Assembly (NCBI GenBank): GCA_023052935.1
Contig: CM041292.1
Coordinates: forward strand, 38,260,639-38,324,638
Reading direction: 5' to 3'
From: Piezodorus guildinii
Taxonomy: Eukaryota > Arthropoda > Insecta > Hemiptera > Pentatomidae
DNA: 64,000 nucleotides
Positions 10,840 through 22,704 of this stretch are shown one piece after another; the stretch's first letter is position 1, and each line of letters opens with the position of its first letter. A program made the translations under genes and the position numbers. The notes beneath the pieces are model-generated. The model did not search any database. It worked only from the letters and a program-made list of their open reading frames with translations, and was not told the DNA's origin.

Positions 10840-11711
10840 TTGGGTTGTGTCACATGAAATGTTCGTTTTCAAGGTAAAGGATTTTTATTAAAAATACGAT
10901 ATGAAAACAAGATAATTTTATTCAAAGTATTTACCTTCTTTTTCTACACATTTTTCCCAATGTGACACCAACTTTTTTATCCCCGAACTGAAAAACTCTG
11001 AGCTTTGAAGTAAAACGAAATCTGAAAACGCACTTTTCACTTGATCATCATTTTCTAAAAGTTTTCCTTTGACGAAGTTGCCTAAATTTCTGAACAGGTG
11101 GTAATCTGTTGGAAACGAATCGGGAGAATATGGTGGGTGCGAAAGAACTTCGTAGTCCAGTTCTTTCAATTTTTGCACGGTATGTTTTGAAACATGGGGT
11201 CTAGCTGTCGCTCAGTGAGATCATGAGGTACCCATGTACCGAGCTTTTTTTGCTTTTCCAATACACTTGAAATGTCTGGAAACGGTAGATGTACTTGCAT
11301 TTAGTTGTGTTGAGAGTCCTTTAACTGTTTGGTTGGGGTTTCCTTCTACTGTACATTTGAGGACATTACAGACGGAGGTCTTCCTCGGGGCAAGTTTTCC
11401 AAGTCGGTATCCCCAGCTGAAAACTTAGCAAACCAACGGCGAATGGTCCGTTCATTAACACTCTCATCCCCAAACGCCTTGCAAATATTTCTAGCGGCCT
11501 CAGCTGTAGTACAAAAATATTATTCGAAAATCGCGTGTTTCCATGTTCATATTTGGAGGTATACTAAAAAGTGGGTAATTGATCGGGAAGCTAATGTTTA
11601 TAATACAAAGGTAGAAGATTAGTAACTGTTTACTTTAAATAGGAAGAAAACAACAGAAACCTGCAAAATCCTTTATGTATCTCAGAAACTATTTTATGTG
11701 AAACAACCCCA
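10840..11711 (-). mobile_element. mariner element 2, internally deleted, adjacent to element 1
   Basis: The left end TTGGGTTGTGTCACATGAAA at 10840 matches a diverged complement (TTTTATGTGAAACAACCCC) ending near 11711. TA lies outside both ends. It is only about 34 bp from mariner 1 but its ends and sequence differ, so it is a separate lineage inserted nearby rather than a duplication. Confidence 0.88.
10918..11530 (-). pseudogene. mariner transposase remnant (minus strand)
   Basis: Read on the minus strand: an N-terminal helix-turn-helix fragment (AARNICKAFGDESVNERTIR, RWFAKFSAGDTDLENLPRGR), a second piece with LGTWVPHDLTERQ, then an abrupt jump to ARPHVSKHTVQKLKELDYEV and PPYSPDSFPTDYHLF, ending KEGKYFE. 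The first catalytic Asp region and the HDN of the second are missing at the junction near 11200; the third Asp (PTDYHLF) is present. There are several frame changes. Inactive. Confidence 0.9.
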
Positions 11712-11713
11712 TA

Positions 11714-12139
11714 CTTACATTTTCCTCTGCCTTTACTGATTTATTCACGTTGGATATGTAAAATGTAAAGTCGTGACAATGAGTGAATCCGCTAGCATGA
11801 AGAAAAAAAAGAGAATGATGACATGAGAGGCAGGAGATAGAACGGAACCAGTGGCACTTCCCCTCGCCTTGTAATTTACATTTGCTTTCAGTCAAAGGAG
11901 GCTCTCATCCAACTCCTTTTCAGTCTTATTCTGCTGTTGTTATGTGGCTTGTACGAGTCAGTTATTTTTTCCTTGTAGTTTCTTTTCGTTGACCTAATAG
12001 TGAGGCATGTTTTCTTAACGAATCAGTATATCAAAGTTAGTTATTTTTCTAGATCAGTACGACTTGAGGAAGATTTTCATAAATAACCAGCACAATTTTT
12101 CTTTCACATCTTTTTTATTATCATTGTTTTACAATTTGT
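11714..12139. other. Unique spacer
   Basis: No gene or repeat was recognised. Confidence 0.45.
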
Positions 12140-12149
12140 CAAATGCAGT

Positions 12150-12183
12150 AATCGTTTCGGGGCTTTTCCCCCATTATCAAGAC
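12150..12183 (-). other. Hammerhead-like core, diverged
   Basis: On the minus strand it reads CTTGATAATGGGGGAAAAGC then CCCGAAACGAT. The hairpin is GGGG/CCCC followed by GAAAC, the family architecture with a different stem sequence. The first block (TTGATAA) departs from CTGANGA, so it is probably decayed. Confidence 0.45.
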
Positions 12184-12232
12184 TTTATTATTTGTGCATA
12201 TTATTTTCTTTAGCTCACAGCTAAATCTGCTT

Positions 12233-12270
12233 ATAAGGTTGACTATTGGCTGACTAATAGTCAACCTTAT
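12233..12270. repeat. Perfect 15-bp inverted repeat (hairpin)
   Basis: ATAAGGTTGACTATT, an 8-base loop GGCTGACT, then the exact complement AATAGTCAACCTTAT. No downstream T-run or gene explains it as a terminator. It may be an element terminus or a cruciform-prone site. Confidence 0.9.
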
Positions 12271-12418
12271 TAACTAGCACTGTCTTAGCTGCTACGCTTC
12301 GTAGGGCGGGGCGACACCTCCTGTTGCGAGTTCCAACGTGTTTAATGCGATATTGTTTTGATAACAGTTTTGACATACACATTTGACTTGAAGGAGTAAT
12401 TATGGAAATACTTGGAAA

Positions 12419-12800
12419 AAGTTCTTATATAATAATTCTTATATTATTATTTATTATTAAAAATAATTCTTATATTATTATTTATTATTAAAATAATTAT
12501 ATTATTATGTATTATTAAAAATAATTCTTATATTATTTAATTTTATTATTGATAAAGTATAATAATTACTAAATATTTTTATTATAATAATTCTTATTAT
12601 TATAAAAATTAAATAACTCATTTATTATTTAATTTATTATTATTTAAAAATAATTCTTATTTATTATTATTTATTATTAAAAATAATTCTTATATTATTA
12701 TTTATTATTAAAAAAATAATATCTTATATTATTATTAATTTATTAAAAAATGATTCTTATATTATTATTATATTATAAAAATTCAATATTATTAATTATT
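12419..12800. repeat. AT minisatellite
   Basis: Tandem, degenerate array built from a unit of roughly 30 bp containing AATTCTTATATTATTATTT and TATTATTAAAA, about ten copies, less regular in the middle. Confidence 0.85.
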
Positions 12801-13072
12801 GAAAATGATCAGAAATATTAAAGTTCTGTATTATTAGTTGAATATATCACGCCACAGCTAAATAAATTCTTTAAGCAGAGTAATCAAATGAAATTAACCG
12901 ATAAGAGTCCCTTTAAGTGAGCATGTTGAAAAGGTATAAAATATATTTATAAATGAAACCCTACATGCTTGTTAATTCCTACATTTAATCTTGAGAAAAA
13001 ATAAGATATATATATTTTCTAAAAACAAGTGACTCGCCATTGATGCACGTCGCCCCACGGGATAGTTAAGCA

Positions 13073-13090
13073 TGACCCACCGGTGGGTCA
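13073..13090. repeat. Perfect 18-bp palindrome
   Basis: TGACCCACCGGTGGGTCA is its own reverse complement. It sits in a short GC-rich island (13030-13110) in AT-rich DNA. Confidence 0.9.
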
Positions 13091-13099
13091 CCCCGGCGT

Positions 13100-14160
13100 G
13101 AACGTGTTTACAATAAATATGTATGTTGGGATCTTGTGTTTATAGTGTGCACGGAAGAGCGCGGAGTAAGTAGATCTAGGATTCAAAGATGTAGGAAGGA
13201 TTTCAGGCTCAAAGGATTGAAATAAAAAGATGCCAAGTAGGTATTTATTTTATTCACTTAGATACGTAAAGGAATGGGCTAATTTCGGAGGCTACAGGAA
13301 AAAAAGAATACGATATAAATCATTAGTCACCAATTTATGAAACGTTCTTCTGTACCAAAAAGTAAATTTTCAGCAATTTACGATGTGATCAATAATTCAC
13401 CTTAAAAAAAGTTAAGACACACTTCCCTTGAAAGAGATTATTAGCAGGTTAAACATTTTTTTTCTTTTATTATCCATTACTCTTTGATCTATTTTATATA
13501 AATTTTGTGAATAGTACTAAGTGTTATTAGCCAGTCCTTTACATCCTTATAGGGCTTTGAATAGCGAAGGACTTCCGCAGGACAGAAATCCTTAGGGTTT
13601 AGCAGACCCTTGGAGATCAGATGAAGCCCTAAATAAAATGATGGAATAGGGCTCAAAGGTCCCTGTTCAAAGACGATTCCACCCCAGGGCAGAGGTCGCC
13701 GAGCTTTGATCCTCCTCCCTGTCGCTATTTAATCTTCATTTGTCAGGAGCCTCCCTCCCGCAGGAGAAGAAGCAATTTCCCAGGACGTAGCCTTCTGATT
13801 GGCTGCCCTCTAATCCTATCACTCCTGCCTCCTTTCTCTTCCGATCGCTAGGGTTGGGCCTGTCTTTGTTCAAAATAGATGATGGATCATCCTAATTTTT
13901 ATGGATTCCTTATTAGCTTGTAAATTGAAAAAGGGACTATAGAAGGTCGTGGGTGATGTGCAGAATCTATACAGATTGGCATCTGTTATTTGTTTAGGAA
14001 GTTATAAATATTCCTGAGTAATTTTCAAAAGAATATTTTATTCAAACTCTTACACCATTCTTCAAATCATACTTGGTAGGCATATTTGTATGGATTTTTT
14101 AATCATTATGAAGTACCGTATGTCAGTTAATTTGTTCTTTTTTACCTCCGTTTTAGGTAT
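13100..14160. other. Unique region with GC-rich island
   Basis: The interval 13535-13885 is GC-rich for the window and unique, with GCTATTTAATC, a GATTGGCTG (inverted CCAAT) and repeated CTCC runs. It resembles promoter-like or enhancer-like sequence but has no open frame of note. Regulatory function is inference only. Confidence 0.35.
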
Positions 14161-14163
14161 AAA

Positions 14164-15282
14164 GTGAATATTCCTTCTATAAATAACGTACTATACTTAT
14201 ATAGAATATTTTTAGCCTTCGATATTCCAAATAATACAGTCGATTGTACAATGCCTCATTTTCATGGATCAGTTCTGTTTCAAATATATCAAAATATAAA
14301 AGAAAACCATGTGTGTAACTCGGATACATTCCATAAAATTAGAATCGGTCATAACTACTCCGAGAGATTTGAGGTGCGATCGGGTTTGAAACAGGGTGAC
14401 TCCCATTCACCTGTGTTATTTAATATAGCTTTAGAATATGTCATAGAAAAGTTGATGTGTACCGAGAAAGGCTTAAATATGGGTGACAAGATTCCGGTTT
14501 TGGGGTATGCCGATGATCTGGTACTGCTAGGTGAAGACATGGAAACCATACAACTAAATACAAGTGTGTTAATAAAAACCGGTAAAGAAATAGGACTCGA
14601 ATTAAATACCGATAAGACGAAGTATATGATTAGTAGCAGAAACGGTGTCGATCTTGGTGATATATCAGGTCATACTTTTGAACACGTAGAGAAATTCAAG
14701 TATTTAGGTTCAATTATAACTAGAAAAAATGAAATCCAGGAAGAAATAAAGTCCCGGTTAAAGGTGGGAAATGCGTGTTATTATTCAGTTGCTAAGTTAC
14801 TTAGTTCGCGGCTTCTATCTAAAAACTTAAAGATTAGAATTAATAAAACTATTATTCTTCCAACGGTTCTTTACGGATGTGAAACGTGGCCGCTTACTTT
14901 GAAGGATGAAAAACGGCTTAAGGTTTTTGAAAATAAGGTATTGCGTAAAATATTTGGTTCGAAGAGAGATGAGGCCACTGGGGAGTTTAGAAGGTTGCAC
15001 AACGCGGAGTTGCGGAACTTGCATCCTGTGAATATAATTGAGCTGATTGCATCGCGGAGATTCAAATGGGCAGGTAAAGTTGTTGATCTCGATGACGAAC
15101 GGATTCCGAGAAAGTTGGTTTTTGCTGATCCGACTGGTAGGCGTCCGAAAGGTAGGCCGAAGCGGAGATGGGAGGATTGCGTTAAGGCTGATCTCGGGAG
15201 CTTAGGCTTGAATGGTGAACATTGGACGAGTCTGTGTAGGCGGAATTTGGTGGTATCGGCATCGAACCTTCGGGTTCGCTAA
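14164..15282 (+). pseudogene. RTE-like non-LTR retrotransposon, 3' part of reverse transcriptase
   Basis: A 372-residue open frame, 5' truncated. From about residue 70 it is clearly reverse transcriptase: RSGLKQGDSHSPVLFNIALE, the catalytic YADD at residues 115-118 (14506-14517), and NTDKTKYMISSR and KFKYLGSIIT of the thumb region. The C-terminal part has LPTVLYGCETWPLTLKDEKR, FENKVLRKIFG and a basic GRRPKGRPKRRWEDCV tail, as in RTE/endonuclease-RT type elements. The N-terminal endonuclease and early RT motifs are missing, and the first about 60 residues look unrelated to RT. The stop at 15280-15282 is followed by a very short 3' UTR and a TTATTGTTATTATTATG tail, a usual RTE end. The frame is intact over what remains, suggesting fairly recent insertion, but the copy is not autonomous. 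Confidence 0.9.
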
Positions 15283-15310
15283 GCCTATTATTGTTATTAT
15301 TATGTGTGTA
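15283..15310 (+). repeat. RTE 3' simple-repeat tail
   Basis: ATT/GTT trinucleotide run directly after the RTE stop codon, marking the 3' end of the retroelement. Confidence 0.7.
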
Positions 15311-15361
15311 ATTAAAATAGTTTTACCTATCTCCACTTCTAAAAATAATCGAACTCGGCAA

Positions 15362-15505
15362 GCAATTTTTAAAGGTAGTAAAAAATCGTTGGTTACGCCG
15401 TTTTTCGGAGGGGTCTTTAAAAGTTGGTCCTGAGTCTGTGCGATGTGAGGTACTCGTAAAAAATTTCCTGTTTGATTAAACCAGCATTGGCAAACTCTAG
15501 GACTC
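15362..15505 (+). mobile_element. SINE family 1, fragment
   Basis: Contains the central body of the family (TTGGTTACGCCGTTTTTCGG, GGTCCTGAGTCTGTGCGATG, GGTACTCGTAAA) but lacks the tRNA-like head and has a disrupted tail. Confidence 0.7.
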
Positions 15506-18190
15506 CTAAAGTAGCATGTCCATAGCTTAAACAGCTAAGAGTGACGTAAGATGATTTTTTTTTTTTAAATACTATAATTAATTATGGTGTTTCTTTTGTC
15601 GGAGAGATAGGGGATAAATTCGAATTTAATTTTTAATTGTTTAAAAAAACTAAAAAAACATGCATAACTGTTAAGGCACATATTTTTCCTTATAATTTTT
15701 TTTTTTCATTATATGAGGTTTTAAGTATATAATGTTCATATTCTTACCTTGAAGATGTCTTTAAACTGTGTGGAAGACATTAATATTATTTAAACTGTCA
15801 AACTTGTATATCTCTTATTTTTCACCTTCACACCTCGTATATTAAGAACAATTAGAATTATATCTTCCTAACAGGAATGGTGATTGTTTCGTAACTTCAT
15901 TTATTACTTTTAACAACTTCATACTCCAAAAAACCATAGACAAACTCAACTGAAATAAAAAAGATAAAAAAGAATTATTTTCTTTAAATTTTATTTAGTA
16001 ATTATTATATTTGTTTTTGAAAATATTTGATCTCCTAATATCTAATTTTAGCGTTGGTGACTTCACTATAATTTTGAGACTTTCTGAATTATAATGTTTT
16101 ATTTTATTTTTTTATCTAATTATAAATCGAAAGATTAGTTTTTTAGTGAAACGAAAAAAAATGCATAATTTATTATTCAAATACCTACAAAATACTTATA
16201 TTGATGTTGGTGCTATAGGAAGTGGAAATAGCACATAATCTATTCTTGCCTAGAGCGGTGTTGCGTGACACACATATTGATTGTACTAAAACGTCCGATT
16301 GTTTGCTGTATTTGAAGTCCATTCCGGGTCAGCAGCCTTTCCGATAGTATTTTCTCAATTATTTAGTATGTTTCCTTCTTCCCTTTCCTCTCATTGTTTA
16401 TTAGTGCTGCTTGGCTTTAAGCTTAATTTTCCCTAAATTTGTCGAAAATATTTAACTTAATTCAATAAATATAGAGGGATCAAGCTTTACATAAGATAAT
16501 TATGTTTATAAATTAATTGTATGCTATATATTTTTTTCCACAAATAAGAATAGTGCAATAGTTGTGTTTGTAATCTTTGGAATGATAAATATTTTAAAAA
16601 AAAGGCGATCTGACGTACTAATTTTAGAAGGTAATGGAAATGGTCGAAAACCCAATAAACTGTAAGTAATTGTTGTAGATATTTATTTCTATTGTTATGT
16701 TTTTTATGTAAACTAGATGTTTCCATCGAAACTTAATGTTATTATTTTTTAAATTTATTTTTATTTAACAGTTCTAAAATTTCTTTTAACAAGGGTTGCA
16801 CGTGAAAGCTATTTATGCCGTGCACCAGATTTTTTTTTATTGAAATTTATTTTAATAAAAATATCTATGAAAAAAATGATCATTTAAAATATTTATAACT
16901 ATTAGTTATCTTTAAAAAATTATATTCTAAATGGTTTAAATATTTTCCTAAAAATTACACAAAATAACATCTTGCCCTTCCTAACAAATAAGCAAGAATC
17001 TTAATGTTCTTATCCAATGTATTTTATATATTTTTAGAAAAAAAGTATAATTTCTTACAATATATATTTTTTCCACATAGAGTAATAATATAGTATAGAT
17101 GTATAATATACACTTGAAAAGCTAAAAAAAGTTTTCGTTTTCGGTTAAAACTTGAGTTATTTCTTATATTATTAAGTTTTTTGGTAAAATTCAATTAAAT
17201 AATTAATTTAATAAAAATATTTTTTATGGCAAGAAATTAATATTTCAACTTAATTATCTTTAAAATAACAATTATATTCTGAATCGGTTTAATTTCGTGT
17301 AATCGTATTTTTTGAAAAGATATTTTGTAGGTTGCCTTAAATAAATACCAGTAAAAATATAGCCTTTCCTTTATTAAATAAGATTCTTACCAGCATTATC
17401 TTTCATAAACAAAATATAAATATAAAAAAGTATATTTTTAATAATTTTTTCTATATAAAAACCGTTATTTAAACAAAATATTGTTTTATTCATGGCTGAG
17501 ACTGAAATGCATTAGCCCCACTATCAAAGTGGTTTATACTTACAAATAAGCGCATATCTTTTATTCATCGACTTCTATTATGCAAATATTAGTCGATATT
17601 TAAATTCTAAAAGTATCTAGTAGCCATTCCTATGCGTTCAATTGGAATAATATTGAAATCTTAGAACAGTGATTTTTCCCGGAAGCATACCTTGTATGTG
17701 TCTAAAGTCCATTCATTAAGTCTTGGATTCATTTAATTTAAAATGCATAAAAAATAATAATAGTGTATGTGTGTGTTGTTTATACTTCGTAATCGAAGAA
17801 AAAAACATTTTTTTAAACCTAGCGGCTATAATTTTAATATATTTTTTAGTATTTGCATCCTATTCTTAATTCCTCCTCATTTAAACAGTAATTGATAAAG
17901 ATGTGTTTAAAATCCGAAAATAGGATTTAAAAAATCGCCCGCAGTTTTCTGTGAATCAATTTTTTTTTTGTCTGGCTAAACGTCATATAGTCCACCCAAG
18001 GATAATTGTTGGTTATAAATACTTGCCATTCCGTTCCAAAATGGCGAGGATTAAAGATTTTATATATCCTCAAGTTCCTCAACTTCACATTTTTTGTCCT
18101 TACAACACATTACCTAAACAGTGGGAGAGTGGTTTAAAAAAAAACTCGAAAAGTAATAAAAACGAGATTTTTAGCAAGTTAAAAGTTTAT
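15506..18190. other. Long AT-rich stretch
   Basis: About 2.7 kb of very AT-rich sequence with many homopolymers. A possible diverged fragment of foldback family A lies at 16470-17170 (block GGTAATGGAAATGG). No gene was recognised. Confidence 0.4.
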
Positions 18191-18192
18191 AT

Positions 18193-18416
18193 AATAATAG
18201 AGACCCAGCATGAAGGGTTGTTTCCAAGTCGAACACAAGAAGGTAAGAACGGGAACCAAGTGGACGGAAGAACGAAAACAGTGATTTTTTGAACAGATGA
18301 AGGCTTCTTGGAAAAGGAGAAGAACAAATAAGAATTTGAAAAGTGATTCAAATTAGTCTACGATTGTGATCTTCAAATGGTCTAATCGAATAAATAATAA
18401 ATAATAGAGACCCAGC
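18193..18416 (+). mobile_element. Retroposed insertion with 17-bp target duplication
   Basis: The perfect direct repeat AATAATAGAGACCCAGC (18193-18209 and 18400-18416) brackets about 190 bp that end in an AATAAATAATAA simple tail. The pattern of long direct repeat plus AT-rich simple tail indicates retroposition. The inserted sequence (GAAGGGTTG... GTGATTTTTTGAACAG) is not recognised. Confidence 0.7.
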
Positions 18417-19130
18417 TTTGATTATATTCTCGTATGTAGCTTAGTCACTATCCTAGTTGCTGTGAAAATCTCGGTCTTGAGATCATAGTCTTTTTCTTTA
18501 TATAAATTTCCAAACATGACAAAAATGCAGTTTTCGCTATATTTACAGGAAAATGTCTCAAAATGAACTGAAAAATCATGAAAATATATGATGTGTTCAA
18601 CTGATTTGATGATTGAGAATCACCTGGTTATCAATTTATTAAATTCTCAGCATTTTTGGAAATTTGAAGATTTAAAATGTATTGACTCGTACACAGTTTT
18701 TCTTGTTATGATAATTTTCTAACTGCGTACTGTTTGGTTTATTGTTTTTTCAATTAAGAACCTGTGTAATCGGCAAACAAAAAAATTACCGCTTTTCAAA
18801 ATTTGAAGCCTTGCTTTTCAAGATGCGTAGAATCCAAATAACAAATAAATAAGAATCTATCTGTCCACCTTACGAATATATGAAAGGGATTGAATACATT
18901 TTTTTGTTAATGCTATTCGATATAAAATTAAATTCTCTACAAAACAAAATCGGTTATGAAGTTTTAGCAGTGATTAGTAATAGTGATGTACAATTTTCCT
19001 TTGATTAATCTATCGCTTTTAATTTTAGTTATTTGCCTGTAAACATATATTTTTATTTATTTATCTATTTATAGTGATTTACGTAAATGAGTAAATATGC
19101 AGAATGAAAAAAAAAGTCATGAAAATGTCT
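18417..19130. other. AT-rich spacer
   Basis: Nothing recognised. Confidence 0.45.
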
Positions 19131-19680
19131 TGAGAAAGAACTATCCAGTGGTAGCACTTCACTAACTATTTTAAGGTAGTAGGTCCCGAGACCACCTTCT
19201 TTTCAGTCGCCTCTGAGGGTTATCAGGGATATCTAAGGAAGATAAATTACGGACAAGTGGGTTTTGTGTGGGTAGGGAGTTCAGAATGAAAGGAGGAGTA
19301 TCTATCACGGTCTATGCCTGTAACAAATAGGATGTTTAGGTCATTATGGAGGAGTTGATTTGTGACAAAATAAGGAGCATTCAGGATTTTGCGAAGGATT
19401 TTGGATTGTAAGGACTGGATGAGAGAGTATTAAATGGTTTCGTAGAGCTCCAAAGCTCTATTCCATATGTCCAAATAGGTCTGATAATAGTGATGTAGAT
19501 GAGTCTTTTGTAATATACTGGAAGTTTTGAACGTTTGTCTAGTAAGTGTTTTCAAGCAGTCTCTTGTCGTTTCAGTCTTGTGTGAGTATTCCAAGTAAGG
19601 CGCTTGACCAAGGTATCGGATCTGTAAGGTCTACATGAGTAAGGGTGATGTTATTAAAGGATAGTGGGAGGGGAGGGGGG
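19131..19680 (-). pseudogene. Jockey-like non-LTR retrotransposon, RT C-terminal remnant
   Basis: The minus-strand translation has SLQSKILRKILNAPYFVTNQ followed by LLHNDLNI, the C-terminal conserved region of Jockey-clade reverse transcriptases, with a broken upstream frame (HLHHYYQTYLDIWNRALELY). The 3' end lies to the left, next to a TTTATTTATTTATCTATTTA tract at about 19045-19072. Two relatives in this window are at 27851-28095 and 56060-56700. Confidence 0.78.
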
Positions 19681-21976
19681 CAGGGAGTGATCGGTTAGCA
19701 AAATATAAATATAAACTGTTATATGTTAATATAGTGATTTGGCAATAATAATCCATTGTGTGATAATTTTCAGCGTTTTTCTTCGAAATTGAGATTTCGC
19801 ACGTTGTTTTTGGATTATCATAAATAGAGCTGATTTATTAGTTTAATTTTAATTTATCCCTTTCCTTGATTTATCTCAAGATTGCAAAAGAACATCCAAA
19901 TCGCCCATCCTTTTCAAAATGCCATAGAGAAGGACATCCAAAAGATAGAGAGGATGCGGGGTACCATATGGTCTACACGTGGACTGGAGGTGGGCACAGG
20001 TAATGGAATAAAACATGTGGCGCCTCCCTCCTGGATAAATGACTGCATCCCTCGGGGTATCTGCCCTGGTGTGTGTGTGCGTGCGTTAGTGTCGATGTGT
20101 GACCTCTGTATTTGGAATTACCGTTTTTAGAAACCATACCAAAACTAATTGTATTTTATTCAATAACATATAGGTAGAAATGTAGTCGATAGGATAGGGC
20201 TTTGACTACTAATTATTATTTATTATGTTATATCAGCTGTAGTTCGCTTCTGAGGTCACCCTCTACTTTTATAATGCTCAGAGATTTGAACGTGATCTCG
20301 TCCAAAACCTTGTCTAAACGTTCTCTAAGGCAAATTATGGATCTTTACTATCTACTGAACCCAAGACCCTTTAATGGTTGTTATGTTTAGGCTCTATTTA
20401 TTTATTTTTGTTAATTACAGTATCAACAAGAAAAGAAACGATATTACAAAAAAACAATTTTCTTTAAATAACAGTTTCATGACCACCCATGAACAATTCA
20501 GTACACTGCTGTGTTAATTCATTTGTTGAAAGTCTGTGAAAGGAGGAGATTAATTTGTGATTGCTCTCAAACAATAGACTTCTTCTACGATTTTCCGATA
20601 TCCACTTTATAGAGGCTGGGTACATGCAATCGCTACTCTATGGTCGATCCTAGAAATAAAAGAATAAATAATTATTCCGCTACAGCCTGATTCGAAAAAC
20701 ATTATAGTTTGGAGGTAAGCTAACGGTTTTCTGTCAGTACCTCAAGCCATACCTGATTTAAATGATCTAAAGACTCCTTTTCGCCTTCTGTAAATTTACA
20801 TTTCTTTGGATTTTGGACATAGGCACTATGATTGTTACATGATCAATCATCATAAAAGGAAAACGTATGTTTATTTTGAAGGAGAAAACAGCAATCTGAG
20901 ACAGAACAGAAAACCGCCATCTCTTACTTTTTTTTTCAGTTTAGAACATTTGTAGATCACGATTGTAGATTAGTTTGAAGCACATTTCAACTTCTTATTT
21001 TGTCTTCTTCTTTCCCTAGAAGCCTTCATATGTTCAGAAAACCGCTGTTTCCGTTCTTACCGTTTTCGACTTGCAAATACGCCCTCGTGACTTTTTCTCG
21101 AAGTATTTCTCTTCTCAGCCTGTTCAATATCTTCTTTTACTTTCTTTATCCAAGTTATAGCCGTTTTTATTTCAAACAGTTTGTGAGGTAATTTCTTAAA
21201 AATTCTGCTTCCTTTATTCCCTCCAAAACGTACTCGAAATATTTTTATCTTCTCTTTCTGGTTTTATCTATCAGATTTGATCTGGTTTGGCTCATTGTCC
21301 TGGTGAACTACGTTGTTACTTACTTTGTGTTTACTCTTTTACTGTATTTTGGTTGGCCATATAATTTTCCCTAAGATTTTTCTCTCGTTTGTCTCCAAGT
21401 CTTCTAGTTTTTCCTTTCCCAAAGTTAGCTTTTCCGCTGTGTATCGCGCTTCCGGTGTTGTGTGTGTGTTGGGCCTGAATTTACTCTCTTTCGTTAATAG
21501 TATATAATCATAGATATTATATATTCAGATGTCAAATCCTGTTATTAGTCGAGTTCTTGTAATTATACGCAGTATTAAATCAATTACCTCTGGCTTTGAG
21601 GTTTACAAGGTGTTTTCAAGGATATTATAATTATAATTTTCACAGTAAACTGTAAAGAACTCATCTATAAAAATCAGGCAAATGGTTGCAGTCAATAATA
21701 CAATTTGCTATACCCTGCTGAATCATAAGCATAGCACAGCACACTAAACAAAATCAATCAATTTTAATGACTGTGACATTAAGATTTTCTTTGTATCTAA
21801 TTAACTAAAACAAAAAATCAGCATAACTTATTAGCCCTTCTATCTCTCCACTACTGCACAATATCATTTTTTGTGGTTTTAGTTAGTCATTACCATTTCT
21901 TTCCTTAAAAAAAACCTATTGAGAATTACTTGATCTCTGGAACACTTTGTTATTAAGGATACTCAAAACCATTATA
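19681..21976. other. Unique region, possible foldback D fragment
   Basis: The interval 19885-20110 is GC-richer and unique. A possible fragment of element D lies at 20340-20640 (ACTGAACCCAAGACCCTTTA and ATATCCACTTTATAGAGGCT resemble its arms). The T/C-rich stretch 20995-21510 contains short open frames without similarity. No gene is supported. Confidence 0.35.
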
Positions 21977-22702
21977 CAGTAAACCCTCTTTTTAACGAAC
22001 ACGGTTATAACGAACACCCGCTTATAACGAACTGTCGTTGCGGTCCCTTGAAAAATGAATAGAAAACTATGGTTTCTCCTCGTTTATATCGAAAGAGAAA
22101 CTACTGTGTAGTCATATAATGTCGAACTATTGACTCAGATGATTCCGACGAATAAACCAGTAATCCGACCGACTAAAGCCGAGGGGACAAACGCTCTTCA
22201 TGTCCTGCAAAGGTTCGCCAATACCGCTTCCGTTCCAGAAAGGTTCGCTAGGTTCTGGACGTCATTGGCACAGATCTAATAACCTTAGTCAAGCCAAAAC
22301 TTCAATAAACATAAATTAAAAGTTTTTTAAGCCTCAGTAAGATAATTTTTCATTCATATTTTTTTATTATCTTAACATTAGATGAATTCTTGTGATTCTA
22401 ACATTGCAAGTCCCTTTTTAAGTTTCATATTTTGAATTATGGTTTATGTTAATCTTAAAGTATTATGTAAAATGTGAAACATGATAGATGTACATAATGC
22501 ATAGTTTTAACTGCTTTTGTAGTTTCTAAATAAGTATGTGCCTGAAAGCGAATGCTGTATTGAAAATATGTTTTTTTAACCACATGGATTTATACCAAGA
22601 CACATATGTACATACAATACACATTTCGGATATAACGAATTCTTTTATAACGAACAGAGAATTTTTTGGTCCCTTGGAGTTCGTTATAACGAGGGTTTAC
22701 TA
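21977..22702. mobile_element. Tigger/pogo-like element
   Basis: The left end is CAGTAAACCCTCTTTTTAAC then GAACAC; the right end has TTCGTTATAACGAGGGTTTA then CTA. These are the pogo/Tigger-type inverted repeats, flanked by TA at 21975-21976 and 22703-22704. At 726 bp it is far below full length. An interior plus-strand frame at about 22150-22270 reads KPVIRPTKAEGTNALHVLQR then FANTASVPERFARFWTSLAQ, plausibly the C-terminal tail of the lost transposase. Confidence 0.88.
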
Positions 22703-22704
22703 TA

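Noticed and set aside
12419..12800. CRISPR-like regular repeat
   Set aside because: Pure AT minisatellite without distinct spacers, in a eukaryotic context.
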